From: Micromonospora noduli | Lineage (GTDB): Bacteria > Actinomycetota > Actinomycetes > Mycobacteriales > Micromonosporaceae | Direction of reading: 5' to 3' | NCBI RefSeq assembly: GCF_003264365.1 | Contig: NZ_PYAK01000002.1 | Coordinates: forward strand, 267,530 to 331,529 | Length of the DNA stretch: 64,000 nucleotides | Shown here: positions 1 through 9,006 of the stretch, in pieces | How positions within the stretch are numbered: position 1 is the first letter of the stretch | Layout of the letters: each line of letters opens with the position of its first letter | Position numbers and translations under genes: made by a program | The notes under the pieces: model-generated | The model's database searches: none | What the model was told of the DNA's origin: nothing | The model's input: only the letters and a program-made list of their open reading frames with translations

Positions 1-23
1 TCGATGTCTGCGTACCCAGACGG

Positions 24-1199
24 TTAGCCGGTCTTCGTGGCGAATGGGCCGCTGTCGCCGAACGCGAGCCGCGCGAAGTTCTCCGCGATGCGGCGATGTC
101 CGGCAGGGTCGGGGTGGACCTCGTCGGGTAGTGGGAGTTCGGCGTAGTCGTCCGCGCCGTACAGGTCGCGTCCGTCGAGGTAGTGCAGGTTCGGGTCGTC
201 GGCCGAGCGCTGTTCGACGATCCGGGCGAGTTCGTCACGGATGATGTTGAGGGTCAGCCGCCCCGCGGTGCGTTCGGCCGGATCTCCCGTGGCCTTGAAC
301 CGCAGGCTCCCGCCCTCGAGGTCTGGCGCGAGAGGGCCGGGCGTGTCTTCCTGGACCGGGCACAGGATGGCGGACACGACCAGCAGTGGTGTGGTCGGAT
401 GCCCCTCCCGGACAGTGTCGAGGAACCCGTGGACCGCGGGGGTGAAGGCGCGTAGACGCATCACATCGCTGTTGACGATGTTGATGCCGATCTTGACGCT
501 GATCAGGTCCGCGGTGATGTCCCGCATGGCGCGGGCGGTGAACGGGTCGAGCAGCGCGCTCCCGCCGAACCCCAGGTTGACCAACTCCACGCCGCCCTCA
601 GCCGCGGCCAGGGCCGGCCAGATGGCGCTGGGATGCCCGGCATTCGAGCCGTGGCTGATGGAACTGCCGTGGTGTAGCCACGTCCTGCGCCGGTTGGGCG
701 GGGTCTGCTCGACGGGCGCGTCGGTGCGCAGCGTGATCAGCTCAGTGATCTCCGTGTGCGGGAGCCAGATCTCGACGTTTTTCTCACCCGCGGGCAGATC
801 GGCGAAGCGGGCGGTGCCGGTCGGCCCCTCGGCCAGCACCGAGGTTTGGGTGAACATGTCGGTGACGGTCCGGACGTTACCTCCGGGCACCGAGGCCTGC
901 GCGGTCAGGCGGCCGTCGATCAGCAGGTCGTAGACGCCGTCCGGTGGGGGCGGAAAGCCTTGGTAGACCCGTTTGGTGGGCAGCGTGTCCAGTTCGATCG
1001 TGGTGGCCCGGGTACGGAACGCCAGCCGCACACCGGAGGGCTGGGCCTCGGCCATGGCCAGTTGGTCGTCGGGGATCTGCCGGCGCGCCCGTGCGGTCAG
1101 CCGATGCGGCAGCAGACCGCGCGCGGTCTGCTGCAGATCGACGAAGCCGCGCAGCAGCTCCGCAGTGATCGGGGTGGTCCAGTGATGCTCGGTGGTCAT
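24..1199 (-). CDS. SGNH/GDSL-family hydrolase
   Basis: A 391-residue esterase/lipase-like enzyme, probably cytoplasmic since no signal peptide is visible. The C-terminal half carries the SGNH blocks: HHGSSISHGSN (nucleophile Ser, near residue 180), NLGFGGSA (block II Gly) and LPDEVHPDPAGH (Asp/His of the catalytic dyad near the C-terminus). The N-terminal 170 residues look like a beta-sandwich accessory domain, as in two-domain acetyl-xylan-esterase-type SGNH proteins. ATG start. It lies 81 bp downstream of a TetR gene on the same strand and is probably co-transcribed with it. Family is confident; the substrate (an acylated sugar or small ester) is inference. Confidence 0.85.
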   Translation of the reverse strand: MTTEHHWTTPITAELLRGFVDLQQTARGLLPHRLTARARRQIPDDQLAMAEAQPSGVRLAFRTRATTIELDTLPTKRVYQGFPPPPDGVYDLLIDGRLTAQASVPGGNVRTVTDMFTQTSVLAEGPTGTARFADLPAGEKNVEIWLPHTEITELITLRTDAPVEQTPPNRRRTWLHHGSSISHGSNAGHPSAIWPALAAAEGGVELVNLGFGGSALLDPFTARAMRDITADLISVKIGINIVNSDVMRLRAFTPAVHGFLDTVREGHPTTPLLVVSAILCPVQEDTPGPLAPDLEGGSLRFKATGDPAERTAGRLTLNIIRDELARIVEQRSADDPNLHYLDGRDLYGADDYAELPLPDEVHPDPAGHRRIAENFARLAFGDSGPFATKTG

Positions 1200-1280
1200 T
1201 ACCTCAATGCCTCTCGAGGAATATCGGTGTTCATCAGCGCGCCGCGAACCACTCGCGGACGAGTGCGGTCCCTCGCACCG

Positions 1281-1847
1281 TCAGGAGCTGCGGCTGCGTA
1301 GCAGCGCGTCGAGTGAGTCCACGATCCAGTCCCAGGATTGCTGCTCATCGGGGGCGCTGTGCGCGAAAGCGCCGGCCAGCTCCAAGCTGACGTAGCCGTG
1401 GAAGACACTGCCCAGCAGTCGGACCGCGTGCGTCGCGTCCGGGTCGTTCAACTCATAGCCCCGCAGGATCGCCCGGGCCATCTGCGCGTGCCGGACGCCG
1501 GCGCTGGCGGCCGCCGTTTCCGGATCGAGCCGGAGCCGAGCGGCGGCATAGCGGCCCGGGTGCTCCCTGGCGTAGTCACGGTAGGCGTCGGCGAAAGCGG
1601 CCAGGGCATCCCTGCCGGCACGACCGGCGACGGCATCGGCCACACGGTCGGCGAGTTCCTCCAGCGCGAACAGCGCAATGCGGACCCGGAGATCCTGTGA
1701 GTTCTTCAGGTGCGAGTACAAGCTCGGGAGCTTGACGCCGCACCGCCGGGCGAGCGCCGAGACGGTGACCTCGTCGAAGCCGACCTCGTCGGCCAACTCC
1801 GCCCCCGCTCGGGTCAGACGCTCCGGCGTCAGCCCTCGCTTCTCCAT
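1281..1847 (-). CDS. TetR-family regulator, WHG-type C-terminal domain
   Basis: A 188-residue one-component repressor. The N-terminal helix-turn-helix spans about residues 8-50 (VSALARRCGVKLPSLYSHLK). The C-terminal ligand domain contains LLGSVFHGYVSLELAGAF, the WHG-type signature. An open frame continues far upstream, but ATG at 1847 is preceded by a GGGAGGG ribosome site and starts right before the HTH, so the longer reading is rejected. A 7-bp inverted repeat lies just upstream (1873-1890), consistent with autoregulation. The SGNH hydrolase downstream is the likely target gene. Confidence 0.88.
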   Translation of the reverse strand: MEKRGLTPERLTRAGAELADEVGFDEVTVSALARRCGVKLPSLYSHLKNSQDLRVRIALFALEELADRVADAVAGRAGRDALAAFADAYRDYAREHPGRYAAARLRLDPETAAASAGVRHAQMARAILRGYELNDPDATHAVRLLGSVFHGYVSLELAGAFAHSAPDEQQSWDWIVDSLDALLRSRSS

Positions 1848-1865
1848 GACCCTCCCTAGGCTAAC

Positions 1866-1894
1866 TACCACTATTAGGCTCATGCCTAATGGTA
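1866..1894. promoter_or_regulatory. Probable TetR operator (inverted repeat)
   Basis: ATTAGGC (1873-1879), a four-base spacer, then GCCTAAT (1884-1890), a perfect 7-bp dyad. TACC/GGTA lie at its outer edges with offset spacing. It sits 26 bp upstream of the TetR start, which suggests autorepression; binding is inferred. Confidence 0.55.
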
Positions 1895-2017
1895 CTAGGA
1901 GAACTGTTGGCAGCTTACGGGGAGGGCTGTTCGCCAGTACGCGGTCGAAGCGGGAGGCAGCCGCTCCGAAGTTGGACGGCGGGTCTGCGGTGGCCGCGGT
2001 AGCTACGCCCGAACGCG

Positions 2018-3283
2018 TTACGCCTCGGAGTCGCCAACGTCGGAGGTTTCGCCTCCGATCGGTGAAGCGGAAATCTCCGTCGGCTGTCCCCACCTGCGCA
2101 ACGCGTCGACAAGCGCGACCAGGGCCAGCACTGCGGCCACCACGCTCAGCCCGACCATCGGCGCCCACTGGGCCAACGCCGGCGTGCACAGCAGCAGAGC
2201 GACCAATCCGATCAGGTGGGAAGGGAAAACCCGACCAAAAATCTCGTACTGCAACCGCACCCGGGCGACGAGGAAGAGCATCGGACCGCCCACCAGGAAC
2301 AGCAGCCAACTGGGCCGCGGCTGCCCGAACGGATGATCGATCACCAGCTCGTAGCCGACCGCCGTGACGAGCACGCTGAGCACGATCAACAGGTGCGTCC
2401 GTTCCGACACCGCTCCCAGCCGGCCGGGCATACCCGCCCGGTCGAACGCCTCCGTCAGCAGCAGACCGGCGCGGTAGAAGTAGATCCGCCAGAGCAGCGC
2501 GCTGGTGGCGAACGCGACCGCGAAGGCGGCTGCCCGCTCCGCGGAGTAGTCCGCGCCGCTGAAAACCACGCCGATAACCAGAATCGACTCACCGAGCGCG
2601 ATGAGGAACATCTGCTGATAACGGTCCGCGAGATGGGTCCCCGCGATCCGCCACCGACCCACCTTCGCGACCCCGAGCCACGGCAGCGGCCAGCCCAAAG
2701 TCCAGGCGAGGTAGTCGACAGCGAGGGCGACAACCCACAGCGGCAGGCGGAGGTGATCCGGGCCCAACGCGCCGGCCAGCCACAGCGGGGCGCTCGCCAG
2801 AGCCCATACGACAAGCCGGAAGGGCACCAGCCGTCGCGGATGGCCACGCAGCGCGACGGCGACCACCAGCGGCCGCACCACCATCACCATCAGGTACGCG
2901 ACCGCGAACGGCAGTGCTCGCTCCTCCATGGCGCGGGGCAGCGTCACCGCCATGATCAGGCTGGCGAACATGGTGCCGACCACGACGGCCTGAATGATCG
3001 GCTGTTCCGGTTCGTAACGGCTGGTGATCCAGGCGGTGTGCGACCAGATCAGCCAGAGCGCCAGAAAGAGCAGCAGGGTACGCCCGAACCCCCCGGCGAG
3101 CGCCCAGCCGGTGTCATCGCTCAACCCCGCGAATCGTTGCGAGACCCGGGTGAGGGCCACAACGAACGCCAGATCGAAGAACAGCTCCAGGAACGTCGCC
3201 CGACCCGAACTCACCGGAGGGCGCAGCAGCTCGGCACCCCGCCCCGCCGCCATCGTCCGCCTCCGTCCGCCCCTCGCTACCAA
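2018..3283 (-). CDS. LtrA-like polytopic membrane protein
   Basis: A 421-residue integral membrane protein of the low-temperature-requirement A family. The diagnostic N-terminal motif FLELFFDLAFVVALTRVSQ is at about residues 31-49. It is followed by about ten hydrophobic segments and a short polar tail, which is normal length for the family. The biochemical function of LtrA proteins is not established. GTG or ATG starts exist at residues 1 and 11; the longer is given. It is divergent from the small gene at 3465 across a 180-bp gap. Confidence 0.85.
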   Translation of the reverse strand: MVARGGRRRTMAAGRGAELLRPPVSSGRATFLELFFDLAFVVALTRVSQRFAGLSDDTGWALAGGFGRTLLLFLALWLIWSHTAWITSRYEPEQPIIQAVVVGTMFASLIMAVTLPRAMEERALPFAVAYLMVMVVRPLVVAVALRGHPRRLVPFRLVVWALASAPLWLAGALGPDHLRLPLWVVALAVDYLAWTLGWPLPWLGVAKVGRWRIAGTHLADRYQQMFLIALGESILVIGVVFSGADYSAERAAAFAVAFATSALLWRIYFYRAGLLLTEAFDRAGMPGRLGAVSERTHLLIVLSVLVTAVGYELVIDHPFGQPRPSWLLFLVGGPMLFLVARVRLQYEIFGRVFPSHLIGLVALLLCTPALAQWAPMVGLSVVAAVLALVALVDALRRWGQPTEISASPIGGETSDVGDSEA

Positions 3284-3464
3284 CGAGCCGGCCCCAGCGG
3301 AGTTGCGTCAGCGCGCATCCCGGCGCAACCACACCTGGTACGACTGGCCGCGAGAGATCAGCGAGACGGCCCGGTAGCAGGGCCTCGGTGGCACCCGAGT
3401 TGCTCGCGCACAGGCCGCCGTCGACCCGCCAAACGGCCCCGCGAAACGCGGTCATACTGATGTC

Positions 3465-3896
3465 ATGGGCGAGGAATCTGAGTTGGCGATCGCTGCGGTT
3501 CGCCGCTACGCCGCCGCTCTGCGGTGCATCCAGTCACGCTTGTTCGATGCCTATCCGGACGTCGACGGCATCAAGGATCTGATGGTGGCGGTGCGGCACG
3601 AGAAGACACTTCCGCGAGCGGGCACGTCGAGCACAGGCGTCGAGTACGCGGTCCACGGAGCGGGCTGTCAGATGATCGACGAGCTGGGCCGGATGGTCGA
3701 CGTCGATGTGGTCGATGATGTCGAGGCGTTCGACGCCTGGCGGATCAGAGGGTTTCTCGACGAACAGTCGCACGCCCGGCCCTCGATCGAGGAGCTGCGC
3801 ACAGCATGCTCTCACCTCGCCAGCACCGGTGAACTGTTGGAGGTGCGGGCAGGCCGCTGGTATGCCCTGCCCGATCGTTGGCGGAAGGGCGACTGA
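3465..3896 (+). CDS. Small hypothetical protein, DUF6896-like
   Basis: A 143-residue soluble acidic protein. The central VEYAVHGAGCQMI plus the later FDAWRIRGFL resemble the YxxHGxGC-type signature I associate with DUF6896, a family often found near polymorphic toxins; this assignment is from memory and tentative. A CATACT -10-like box (3453-3458) ends six bases before the ATG and there is no purine-rich ribosome site, so the message may be leaderless. No toxin gene is adjacent. Confidence 0.65.
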   Translation: MGEESELAIAAVRRYAAALRCIQSRLFDAYPDVDGIKDLMVAVRHEKTLPRAGTSSTGVEYAVHGAGCQMIDELGRMVDVDVVDDVEAFDAWRIRGFLDEQSHARPSIEELRTACSHLASTGELLEVRAGRWYALPDRWRKGD

Positions 3897-3930
3897 CCGT
3901 CAGCCTGGAGGCGCCGCACCCCCCGGCCTG

Positions 3931-4473
3931 TCAAGCGCGTTGATCGACGGCTTGGAACGCGGAGGGCAGGCCGAGTTCGGCCCGGGCCACCTCGATGAAT
4001 CGGCGCTCGGCCTCCCAGAGGGCGTCGAACCGATCGGCGGGCAACCCCTCGGCCTCGCTACCCGCTCGTGTGGCCGCCAGGAGCCGGGCCTGGCGCACCA
4101 GCTCCGACGAGCCGCTGACCACCTTGACGTTGCCGGCCACCAGCCGAAGCGCGGTCTTGGTGCTCTCCAGCCGCTCCCGGTAGCGGCTGCCCTCGTCGTC
4201 GAAGAACGGCATGAGATCACCCGGATCACGCGGGCGCGGCACCGCGGTGATGCGCGCCGCCGGGTTGAGGACGTGGGCCACGTACTCCCGGACCGCGCCG
4301 ATGAAGTCGGTGTACGCGTTCAGCCGGATGTCTCGCCACTGTCGATCCTGGTCGCGCCGCCACAGCCGGTCCTGAGCCCGGACGGTGAGCCACCCACCGA
4401 TCAGGACTGCCAGCATTGTCGTTGTCGCGGTGACACCCGCCTGGATCAGACTCACCGGCACCACCGTTCGCAT
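3931..4473 (-). CDS. Single-pass membrane hypothetical protein
   Basis: A 180-residue protein with one N-terminal transmembrane segment (about residues 8-27, SLIQAGVTATTTMLAVLIGG) and a basic/aromatic stretch (RLWRRDQDRQWRD) followed by a mostly helical soluble domain. This layout matches a common uncharacterised actinobacterial type in which a membrane anchor carries a cytoplasmic helical bundle. ATG at 4473 was chosen because the hydrophobic anchor begins right after it; the longer reading runs into the divergent PQQ-dehydrogenase gene. Function unknown. Confidence 0.7.
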   Translation of the reverse strand: MRTVVPVSLIQAGVTATTTMLAVLIGGWLTVRAQDRLWRRDQDRQWRDIRLNAYTDFIGAVREYVAHVLNPAARITAVPRPRDPGDLMPFFDDEGSRYRERLESTKTALRLVAGNVKVVSGSSELVRQARLLAATRAGSEAEGLPADRFDALWEAERRFIEVARAELGLPSAFQAVDQRA

Positions 4474-4639
4474 CGATCGGTGACTCACCCTACCGCCCGT
4501 TGTCACCCGCCCCGGAAGTCGCGGGACGGCCCAACTACGGACGGAACGCGTAGACGTGGGTTGGACATCGATCTCAACCAATGTATCGTGGGAACGCTCC
4601 CAGACCGCGTCCACCACCCACCTGCTCGAGGAGCTGAAC

Positions 4640-5884
4640 ATGTCACGACGACGTCGTCGCCCGGCCGCCATGCTGGCCGGGTTGCTCGTTCTGGCCCTGG
4701 CTACGTCTCTGTCGCCACTGGCGCCGGTGGCCAGCACCGCCGCGGCCGGCCCATCGAAACTCCGTGCTGCGCCACTCGCTGAGCTGACCGTGGTTTCCGA
4801 ACAGGTGGCTTTCGGTCTGCAGCGTCCGATCGCGATCACCGGGCTGCCGGACGGCCGGATGCTGATCGCGGAGAAGAACGGCACTGTCCGCGCCTACCAC
4901 CCCGACACCGGCCTGGCACCCGACCCGGTGATCGACCTGACCGCCCGGATCGACACGTCGGACAACGAGCGCGGCCTTCTCGGCATCACTCCGGCGCCGA
5001 ACTTCGCGCGGACCGGGATGCTCTACGTGGCCTACACGAGCCTGCCGGCCGGCGCGCTGACCCTGGCGCGAGTGCCCATCAACGCTCCTGATCGGGTGCA
5101 GGTGCTGCTCACCCAGGCGCACGCCGAGTACGGCAACCACAACGGCGGACAGGTGGCCTTCGGCCGCGACGGCTACCTCTACTGGTCCCTCGGCGACGGT
5201 GGCTACGCGAACGACCCCTACAAGAGCGGCCAGAACCTCGGCACCCTGCTCGGCAAGATTCTGCGGATCGACGTCAACCGCAGCTGCGGGGGAAAGCCCT
5301 ACTGCGTGCCCTACGACAACCCGTTCGTCCGCACGCCGGGCGCGCGACCGGAAATCTGGGTCTATGGGCTGCGCAACCCGTGGAAGTTCTCCATCGACCC
5401 GGCCGACAACTCGCTGTGGATCGGTGACGTCGGCCAGGGTCTGATCGAGGAGATCAACCACGTCCGCCCGTCGCAGCGTGGCGCGAACCTCGGCTGGTCC
5501 TGTCGAGAGGGCACGCCGGTCTTCGACGAGACGCAGTGCCGGCCGGGCGTGCGGCTCACCGACCCGATCGTCGAGTACGACCACTACATGACGGAGAACT
5601 GCTCCATCATCGGCGGCCTGGTGTACCGGGGGAACGTCACCCCGGAGGCGCGGGGCACCTACATCGCCAGCGACTACTGCTCGACCCGCGCTTTCGCCGT
5701 GCGTCCCAAGTCCACGGGTGGCTACGAGTCCGCCGAGATCGGCACCTTCCCCACCCAGCCGACGGCGTTCGGCGCCGATGTGAGCGGCGAGTTGTACGTG
5801 CTCAGTGACCTCCCGGGATTCCTGAGCAAGGTGCGGTTCGAGCGGGTCCAGCCAGCCCCCACCGGCGGGGCGACGATCCGCTGA
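4640..5884 (+). CDS. Secreted PQQ-dependent sugar dehydrogenase (GSDH family)
   Basis: A 414-residue exported beta-propeller of the soluble glucose/sorbosone dehydrogenase family. It would oxidise aldose sugars outside the membrane with PQQ as cofactor. An Arg-rich signal peptide with a hydrophobic core spans about residues 1-37. Family landmarks include RPIAITGLPDGRMLIAEKNG, the catalytic-His region YGNHNGGQVAFGRDGYLYWS, GKILRIDVN and the NPWKFSIDP turn. Several Cys pairs suit an extracytoplasmic protein. ATG 4640 has a GAGGAG ribosome site. No PQQ synthesis genes are visible, so the cofactor must come from elsewhere. Confidence 0.9.
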   Translation: MSRRRRRPAAMLAGLLVLALATSLSPLAPVASTAAAGPSKLRAAPLAELTVVSEQVAFGLQRPIAITGLPDGRMLIAEKNGTVRAYHPDTGLAPDPVIDLTARIDTSDNERGLLGITPAPNFARTGMLYVAYTSLPAGALTLARVPINAPDRVQVLLTQAHAEYGNHNGGQVAFGRDGYLYWSLGDGGYANDPYKSGQNLGTLLGKILRIDVNRSCGGKPYCVPYDNPFVRTPGARPEIWVYGLRNPWKFSIDPADNSLWIGDVGQGLIEEINHVRPSQRGANLGWSCREGTPVFDETQCRPGVRLTDPIVEYDHYMTENCSIIGGLVYRGNVTPEARGTYIASDYCSTRAFAVRPKSTGGYESAEIGTFPTQPTAFGADVSGELYVLSDLPGFLSKVRFERVQPAPTGGATIR

Positions 5885-5917
5885 AGCTTGGGACATGCCC
5901 TTGACACCCGCGCTACC

Positions 5918-5952
5918 GCAGGGGGCGGCCGCGTTCGGCGGCCGTCCCCTGC
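5918..5952. terminator. Bidirectional terminator hairpin
   Basis: A 14-bp GC-rich stem with one G-U pair (5918-5931 with 5939-5952) and a seven-base loop. It lies between the convergent PQQ-dehydrogenase and the minus-strand membrane gene. There is no clear U-run. Confidence 0.65.
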
Positions 5953-5984
5953 TCGCGCCGGGCTGGTGCTCCCCGGTTGACAGA

Positions 5985-6494
5985 TCAACCTTGCGGTGGC
6001 CGAGTGGCACTGGCGTCGTCCGGTCCGCGCCACGCCTTCTCGACCGACTGCCCGGCGGCGCGCTGCCGCCCGATGACGAGCCGGCTCAGCACCGCCGCCA
6101 CCGCCCCGGCCACCACCCCGGTGAGGGTTCCGGTGACGAGGCTGGAGAACACCGCCGCCACCCGAAAGATCGCTTCCTGCGCCCGAGGATCGATGTCCCC
6201 GAGCCTCGGCCCGGTCGCACCGAACGCCTCGTCCCACAGAATCTGGTGACCAACCGCGAGAAGAACACCGTAGATCGCCCCGATGACCACCACGGTCAGG
6301 AACGGACGCGGCGGACGCCGCCACAGCACGGCGGCGACCCAACAGATCAGCGGTACGACCGCGAGCAGCACCGCGGCTGGCCGCCCTTCCTCCACGACGT
6401 GCAGGTCGTGCAGGACCACCCGCGGTGCGGCCAACACGGCGAGCGCGACCAGGGCAGGCCACGAGAACCCGAGCGTGCGACGCCCGACGCTCAT
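5985..6494 (-). CDS. Small polytopic membrane protein
   Basis: A 169-residue protein with about four hydrophobic segments (LVALAVLAAPRVVL; VLLAVVPLICWVAAVLW; FLTVVVIGAIYGVLLAVG; VVAGAVAAVL). The third to fourth segments are linked by a polar loop containing DPRAQEAIFRVAAVFSS. Its ATG (6494) overlaps the stop of the upstream membrane gene, so the two are translationally coupled and probably work together. No family recognised with certainty; role unknown. Confidence 0.75.
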   Translation of the reverse strand: MSVGRRTLGFSWPALVALAVLAAPRVVLHDLHVVEEGRPAAVLLAVVPLICWVAAVLWRRPPRPFLTVVVIGAIYGVLLAVGHQILWDEAFGATGPRLGDIDPRAQEAIFRVAAVFSSLVTGTLTGVVAGAVAAVLSRLVIGRQRAAGQSVEKAWRGPDDASATRPPQG

Positions 6495-7003
6495 CGCTCG
6501 GCCCGTACCGGCGCGGTTTCCCTGGCGAAGCGCAGCAGGGCGGTGAATGCCAGCGCGGATGTCACCGCTCCGCCGGCGAGGCGCACCCAGTGGCCGGCGA
6601 CGAACTCCTCGGCGACCTGGCGTAGGTACTCCGGGGAGTGCGTGCCGACCGGGTCGACGAACATGATCTCGTTGCGTGGCCAGAAGAACACCACCGAGAA
6701 CAGGAACTCGCAGGCGATGAAGACCGCCGCGGCGGCGGCGACGTACCACCGCAGTCGCCGATTGCGCCACGTGAGGGCGGTCGCGGCGAGGCTCATCAAC
6801 ACGACCGAGGCGCCCAGCGGCGGGAAGTAGTCGCTCGGGCCTCCGGCGACCAGGAACTCACGGGCCCGGTCCAGCGAGGCGGGTGCGTCCCCGAAGATGT
6901 TCGGGTAGAGCATCACGGTCTCGGCCGCGACCCCACCAAAGGACATCATCGCCGCCCAGACGAGCACGATGAGCACGATCCACGTCAGCCTGATACGGGA
7001 CAC
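6491..7003 (-). CDS. Four-TM membrane protein, DUF1772-like
   Basis: A 170-residue membrane protein with four hydrophobic segments. An outward loop (ETVMLYPNIFGDAPASLDRA) separates TM1 from TM2, and a conserved-looking FFWPRNEIMF lies after TM3. The layout resembles DUF1772/anthrone-oxygenase-like proteins, but this is a shape match only. GTG 7003 is chosen because AAGGAGAAG precedes it at good spacing; the longer reading adds an Arg/Pro-rich stretch. First gene of a two-gene operon. Confidence 0.72.
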   Translation of the reverse strand: MSRIRLTWIVLIVLVWAAMMSFGGVAAETVMLYPNIFGDAPASLDRAREFLVAGGPSDYFPPLGASVVLMSLAATALTWRNRRLRWYVAAAAAVFIACEFLFSVVFFWPRNEIMFVDPVGTHSPEYLRQVAEEFVAGHWVRLAGGAVTSALAFTALLRFARETAPVRAER

Positions 7004-7185
7004 AGCAGTACTTCTCCTTGGTCTCGGGACCCATGTGGGCACGATCTGTGATGTCGCCGTTGACGCTAGGTCGCCAATTCGGGGCCGTCTGCCGCGCAGC
7101 CGCGTGAGCTGGCATCGCTTCTCGACGTACGTGTGGGGGCCGGGGTGATGCCTGCGGACGGCAGCGGCGCGGGCCCGCGCCGACT

Positions 7186-7201
7186 TAGGCTCACGGACGT
7201 G
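7186..7201 (+). promoter_or_regulatory. Probable leaderless promoter of the sensor kinase
   Basis: TAGGCT (7186-7191) fits the actinobacterial -10 consensus TANNNT and ends seven bases before GTG 7199, so transcription could begin at the start codon itself. No convincing -35 box was seen. Confidence 0.4.
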
Positions 7202-8347
7202 CAGGCCACCTCACCCACCCGAACCGAGGCGCTGCTCGCTGTGGCCATCCTGGGCCTGGTCGCGGCGGCGATCGCGACCGAGGACGCGCCGACCTCCCAG
7301 GCGGCGCTGGCCGGCGGGTTCGGGGTCGGCCTGGCCGTACTGCTGCTGGTGGCCCGGCGTTGGACCGTCCCCGCGCTGCTGGCGACAGCCGCCGGCATCC
7401 TTGGCTACTACGCGCTGGAGTTGCCGCCGGTCGGCGTGGCCGCGCCGGCCGCCGCCATCCTCTACGTGGCCGCCCAGCGGGGCCGGGTGGTCCCGGCCGC
7501 CGCCGTCGGCGGGAGCCTGCTGGCCGTTTCGGTGGCCGCCCGGCTCGTCGAGGGAGACGACATCTCTGTCGTGATCGGTGCTGGTCTCGGCTCCGAGGCG
7601 GCCCTGATACTCGCCGTCATCGCTCTCGGTGACGCCGTCCGCAACCGGCGTTCGCTACGGGTCACGCTGGCTCGGCAGGCCGCCTCGGCGGCCGAGGAAC
7701 GCCGCCGGGAGGCAGCCCGGCAGGTCGAGGCCGAGCGGCTGCGCATTGCCCGGGAGGTGCACGACACGCTCGGACACACGATGTCGGTGGTCACCCTGCA
7801 GTCGGCTGTGGCGAGGGAGGCACTTGCTGATGCCGAGCCCGAGCGGGCCGAGGCCGCCCTGGCCGCGATCCAGTCGGTGAGCGGCAGCGCCATGGCCGAG
7901 CTGCGTGCCACGTTGGGCACGCTGCGTCGCGAGCCCGGGCCGCGCGAGCCGGCCCCCGGTTTCACCCAGCTGCGTACGCTCATTGAGGGCGTCCGCCGCG
8001 GTGGGCTGCCGGTCGAACTGCGTCTCGACGGCTCGGTCGACACCCTGCCCACAGTGGTCGGCAGCACTGTGTACCGCATCGTGCAGGAGGCACTGACCAA
8101 TGTGCTGCGTCACGCACACGCCAGCCGCGCCACTGTGACGATCCGGACGAGTCCGGCCCGGCTGTCGGTGGAGATCGTTGACGACGGCCGGGGATCCGCC
8201 GGCGGCACGGCGGTTGAGACGGGTCAGGGGCTACGCGGTATGTCGGAGCGGGTTGCCCTGCTCGGCGGGACCCTCGATGCCGGCGAGACCGCTGACGGCG
8301 GCTTCCGGGTCTCGGTCCACCTACCGCTGGCCGGAGTCGCCGCATGA
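7199..8347 (+). CDS. NarL-system sensor histidine kinase (HisKA_3)
   Basis: A 382-residue membrane sensor kinase. Five to six hydrophobic segments fill about residues 10-145, followed by a short coiled region. The HisKA_3 dimerisation/phosphoacceptor motif LRIAREVHDTLGHTMSVVT has its His at about residue 188. The C-terminal HATPase_c domain shows VYRIVQEALTNVLRHAHA (N box) and VDDGRGS/GQGLRGMSERV (G boxes). It lacks a periplasmic sensor domain, so it probably senses within or at the membrane. It overlaps the downstream response regulator by four bases (ATGA). An ATG at 7148 is an alternative start. The signal is unknown. Confidence 0.9.
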   Translation: MQATSPTRTEALLAVAILGLVAAAIATEDAPTSQAALAGGFGVGLAVLLLVARRWTVPALLATAAGILGYYALELPPVGVAAPAAAILYVAAQRGRVVPAAAVGGSLLAVSVAARLVEGDDISVVIGAGLGSEAALILAVIALGDAVRNRRSLRVTLARQAASAAEERRREAARQVEAERLRIAREVHDTLGHTMSVVTLQSAVAREALADAEPERAEAALAAIQSVSGSAMAELRATLGTLRREPGPREPAPGFTQLRTLIEGVRRGGLPVELRLDGSVDTLPTVVGSTVYRIVQEALTNVLRHAHASRATVTIRTSPARLSVEIVDDGRGSAGGTAVETGQGLRGMSERVALLGGTLDAGETADGGFRVSVHLPLAGVAA

Positions 8348-9006
8348 CCGACGTACGCGTCGTCCTCGTCGACGACCAGCACCTGGTCCGCACCGGACTC
8401 CGCGCGTTGCTGGAACGCGCCCCGGACATCACCATTGTCGGCGAAGCCGGCGACGGCCGGGCCGGTGTGGCGGTCGCCCGCGAGCAGCGGCCCGACGTCG
8501 TCCTGATGGATGTCCGGATGCCCGGCGGCGACGGTATCGAGGCCACCCGCCGCATCCTCGCCGACCCGGCGCTGGCCCACGTCCGGGTGGTCATGCTGAC
8601 CACCTTCGACGACGACGAGTACCTCTTCGAGGCCATCCGCGCCGGCGCCGCCGGTTTCCTCCTCAAGGACACCCCGCCCGACGCCCTGCGGGACGCCGTC
8701 CGCGTGGTGGCCGGCGGGGACGCGCTGCTGTCACCGGCGGTGACCCGGCGGGTGATCGCCGCGGCCGCCCGCTCCCCCATCGCGGACCCCGCCCGGTTGA
8801 CCGGGCTCACCGCGCGGGAACGAGACGTCCTGGCACAGGTCGGCACCGGACGGTCGAATGTGGAGATCGGGGCGGCGCTGCATCTCAGCCCGGACACCGC
8901 CCGCACGTACGTGAGTCGTCTGCTGCACAAACTGAACGCCCGCGACCGCGCCCAGCTTGTGGTTATCGCGTACGAGAGCGGGCTGGTGCGCGCCGGCGAC
9001 AGCTGA
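8344..9006 (+). CDS. NarL/FixJ-type response regulator
   Basis: A 220-residue response regulator paired with the kinase just upstream. The receiver domain (about residues 3-120) has acidic pocket DD at 10-11, phospho-accepting Asp at 56 (DVVLMDVRMPG), conserved Thr in MLTTFDDDEY and Lys in FLLKDTPP. A LuxR-type DNA-binding domain follows (LTARERDVLAQVGTGRSNVEIGAALHLS). The target genes are not evident: neither neighbour has a transporter typical of this class (an ABC efflux pair is common elsewhere). Confidence 0.93.
   Translation: MTDVRVVLVDDQHLVRTGLRALLERAPDITIVGEAGDGRAGVAVAREQRPDVVLMDVRMPGGDGIEATRRILADPALAHVRVVMLTTFDDDEYLFEAIRAGAAGFLLKDTPPDALRDAVRVVAGGDALLSPAVTRRVIAAAARSPIADPARLTGLTARERDVLAQVGTGRSNVEIGAALHLSPDTARTYVSRLLHKLNARDRAQLVVIAYESGLVRAGDS

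Noticed and set aside
4643..6010. Minus-strand 455-residue frame opposite the sugar dehydrogenase
   Set aside because: Antisense of a convincing family member with signal peptide; composition unnatural.
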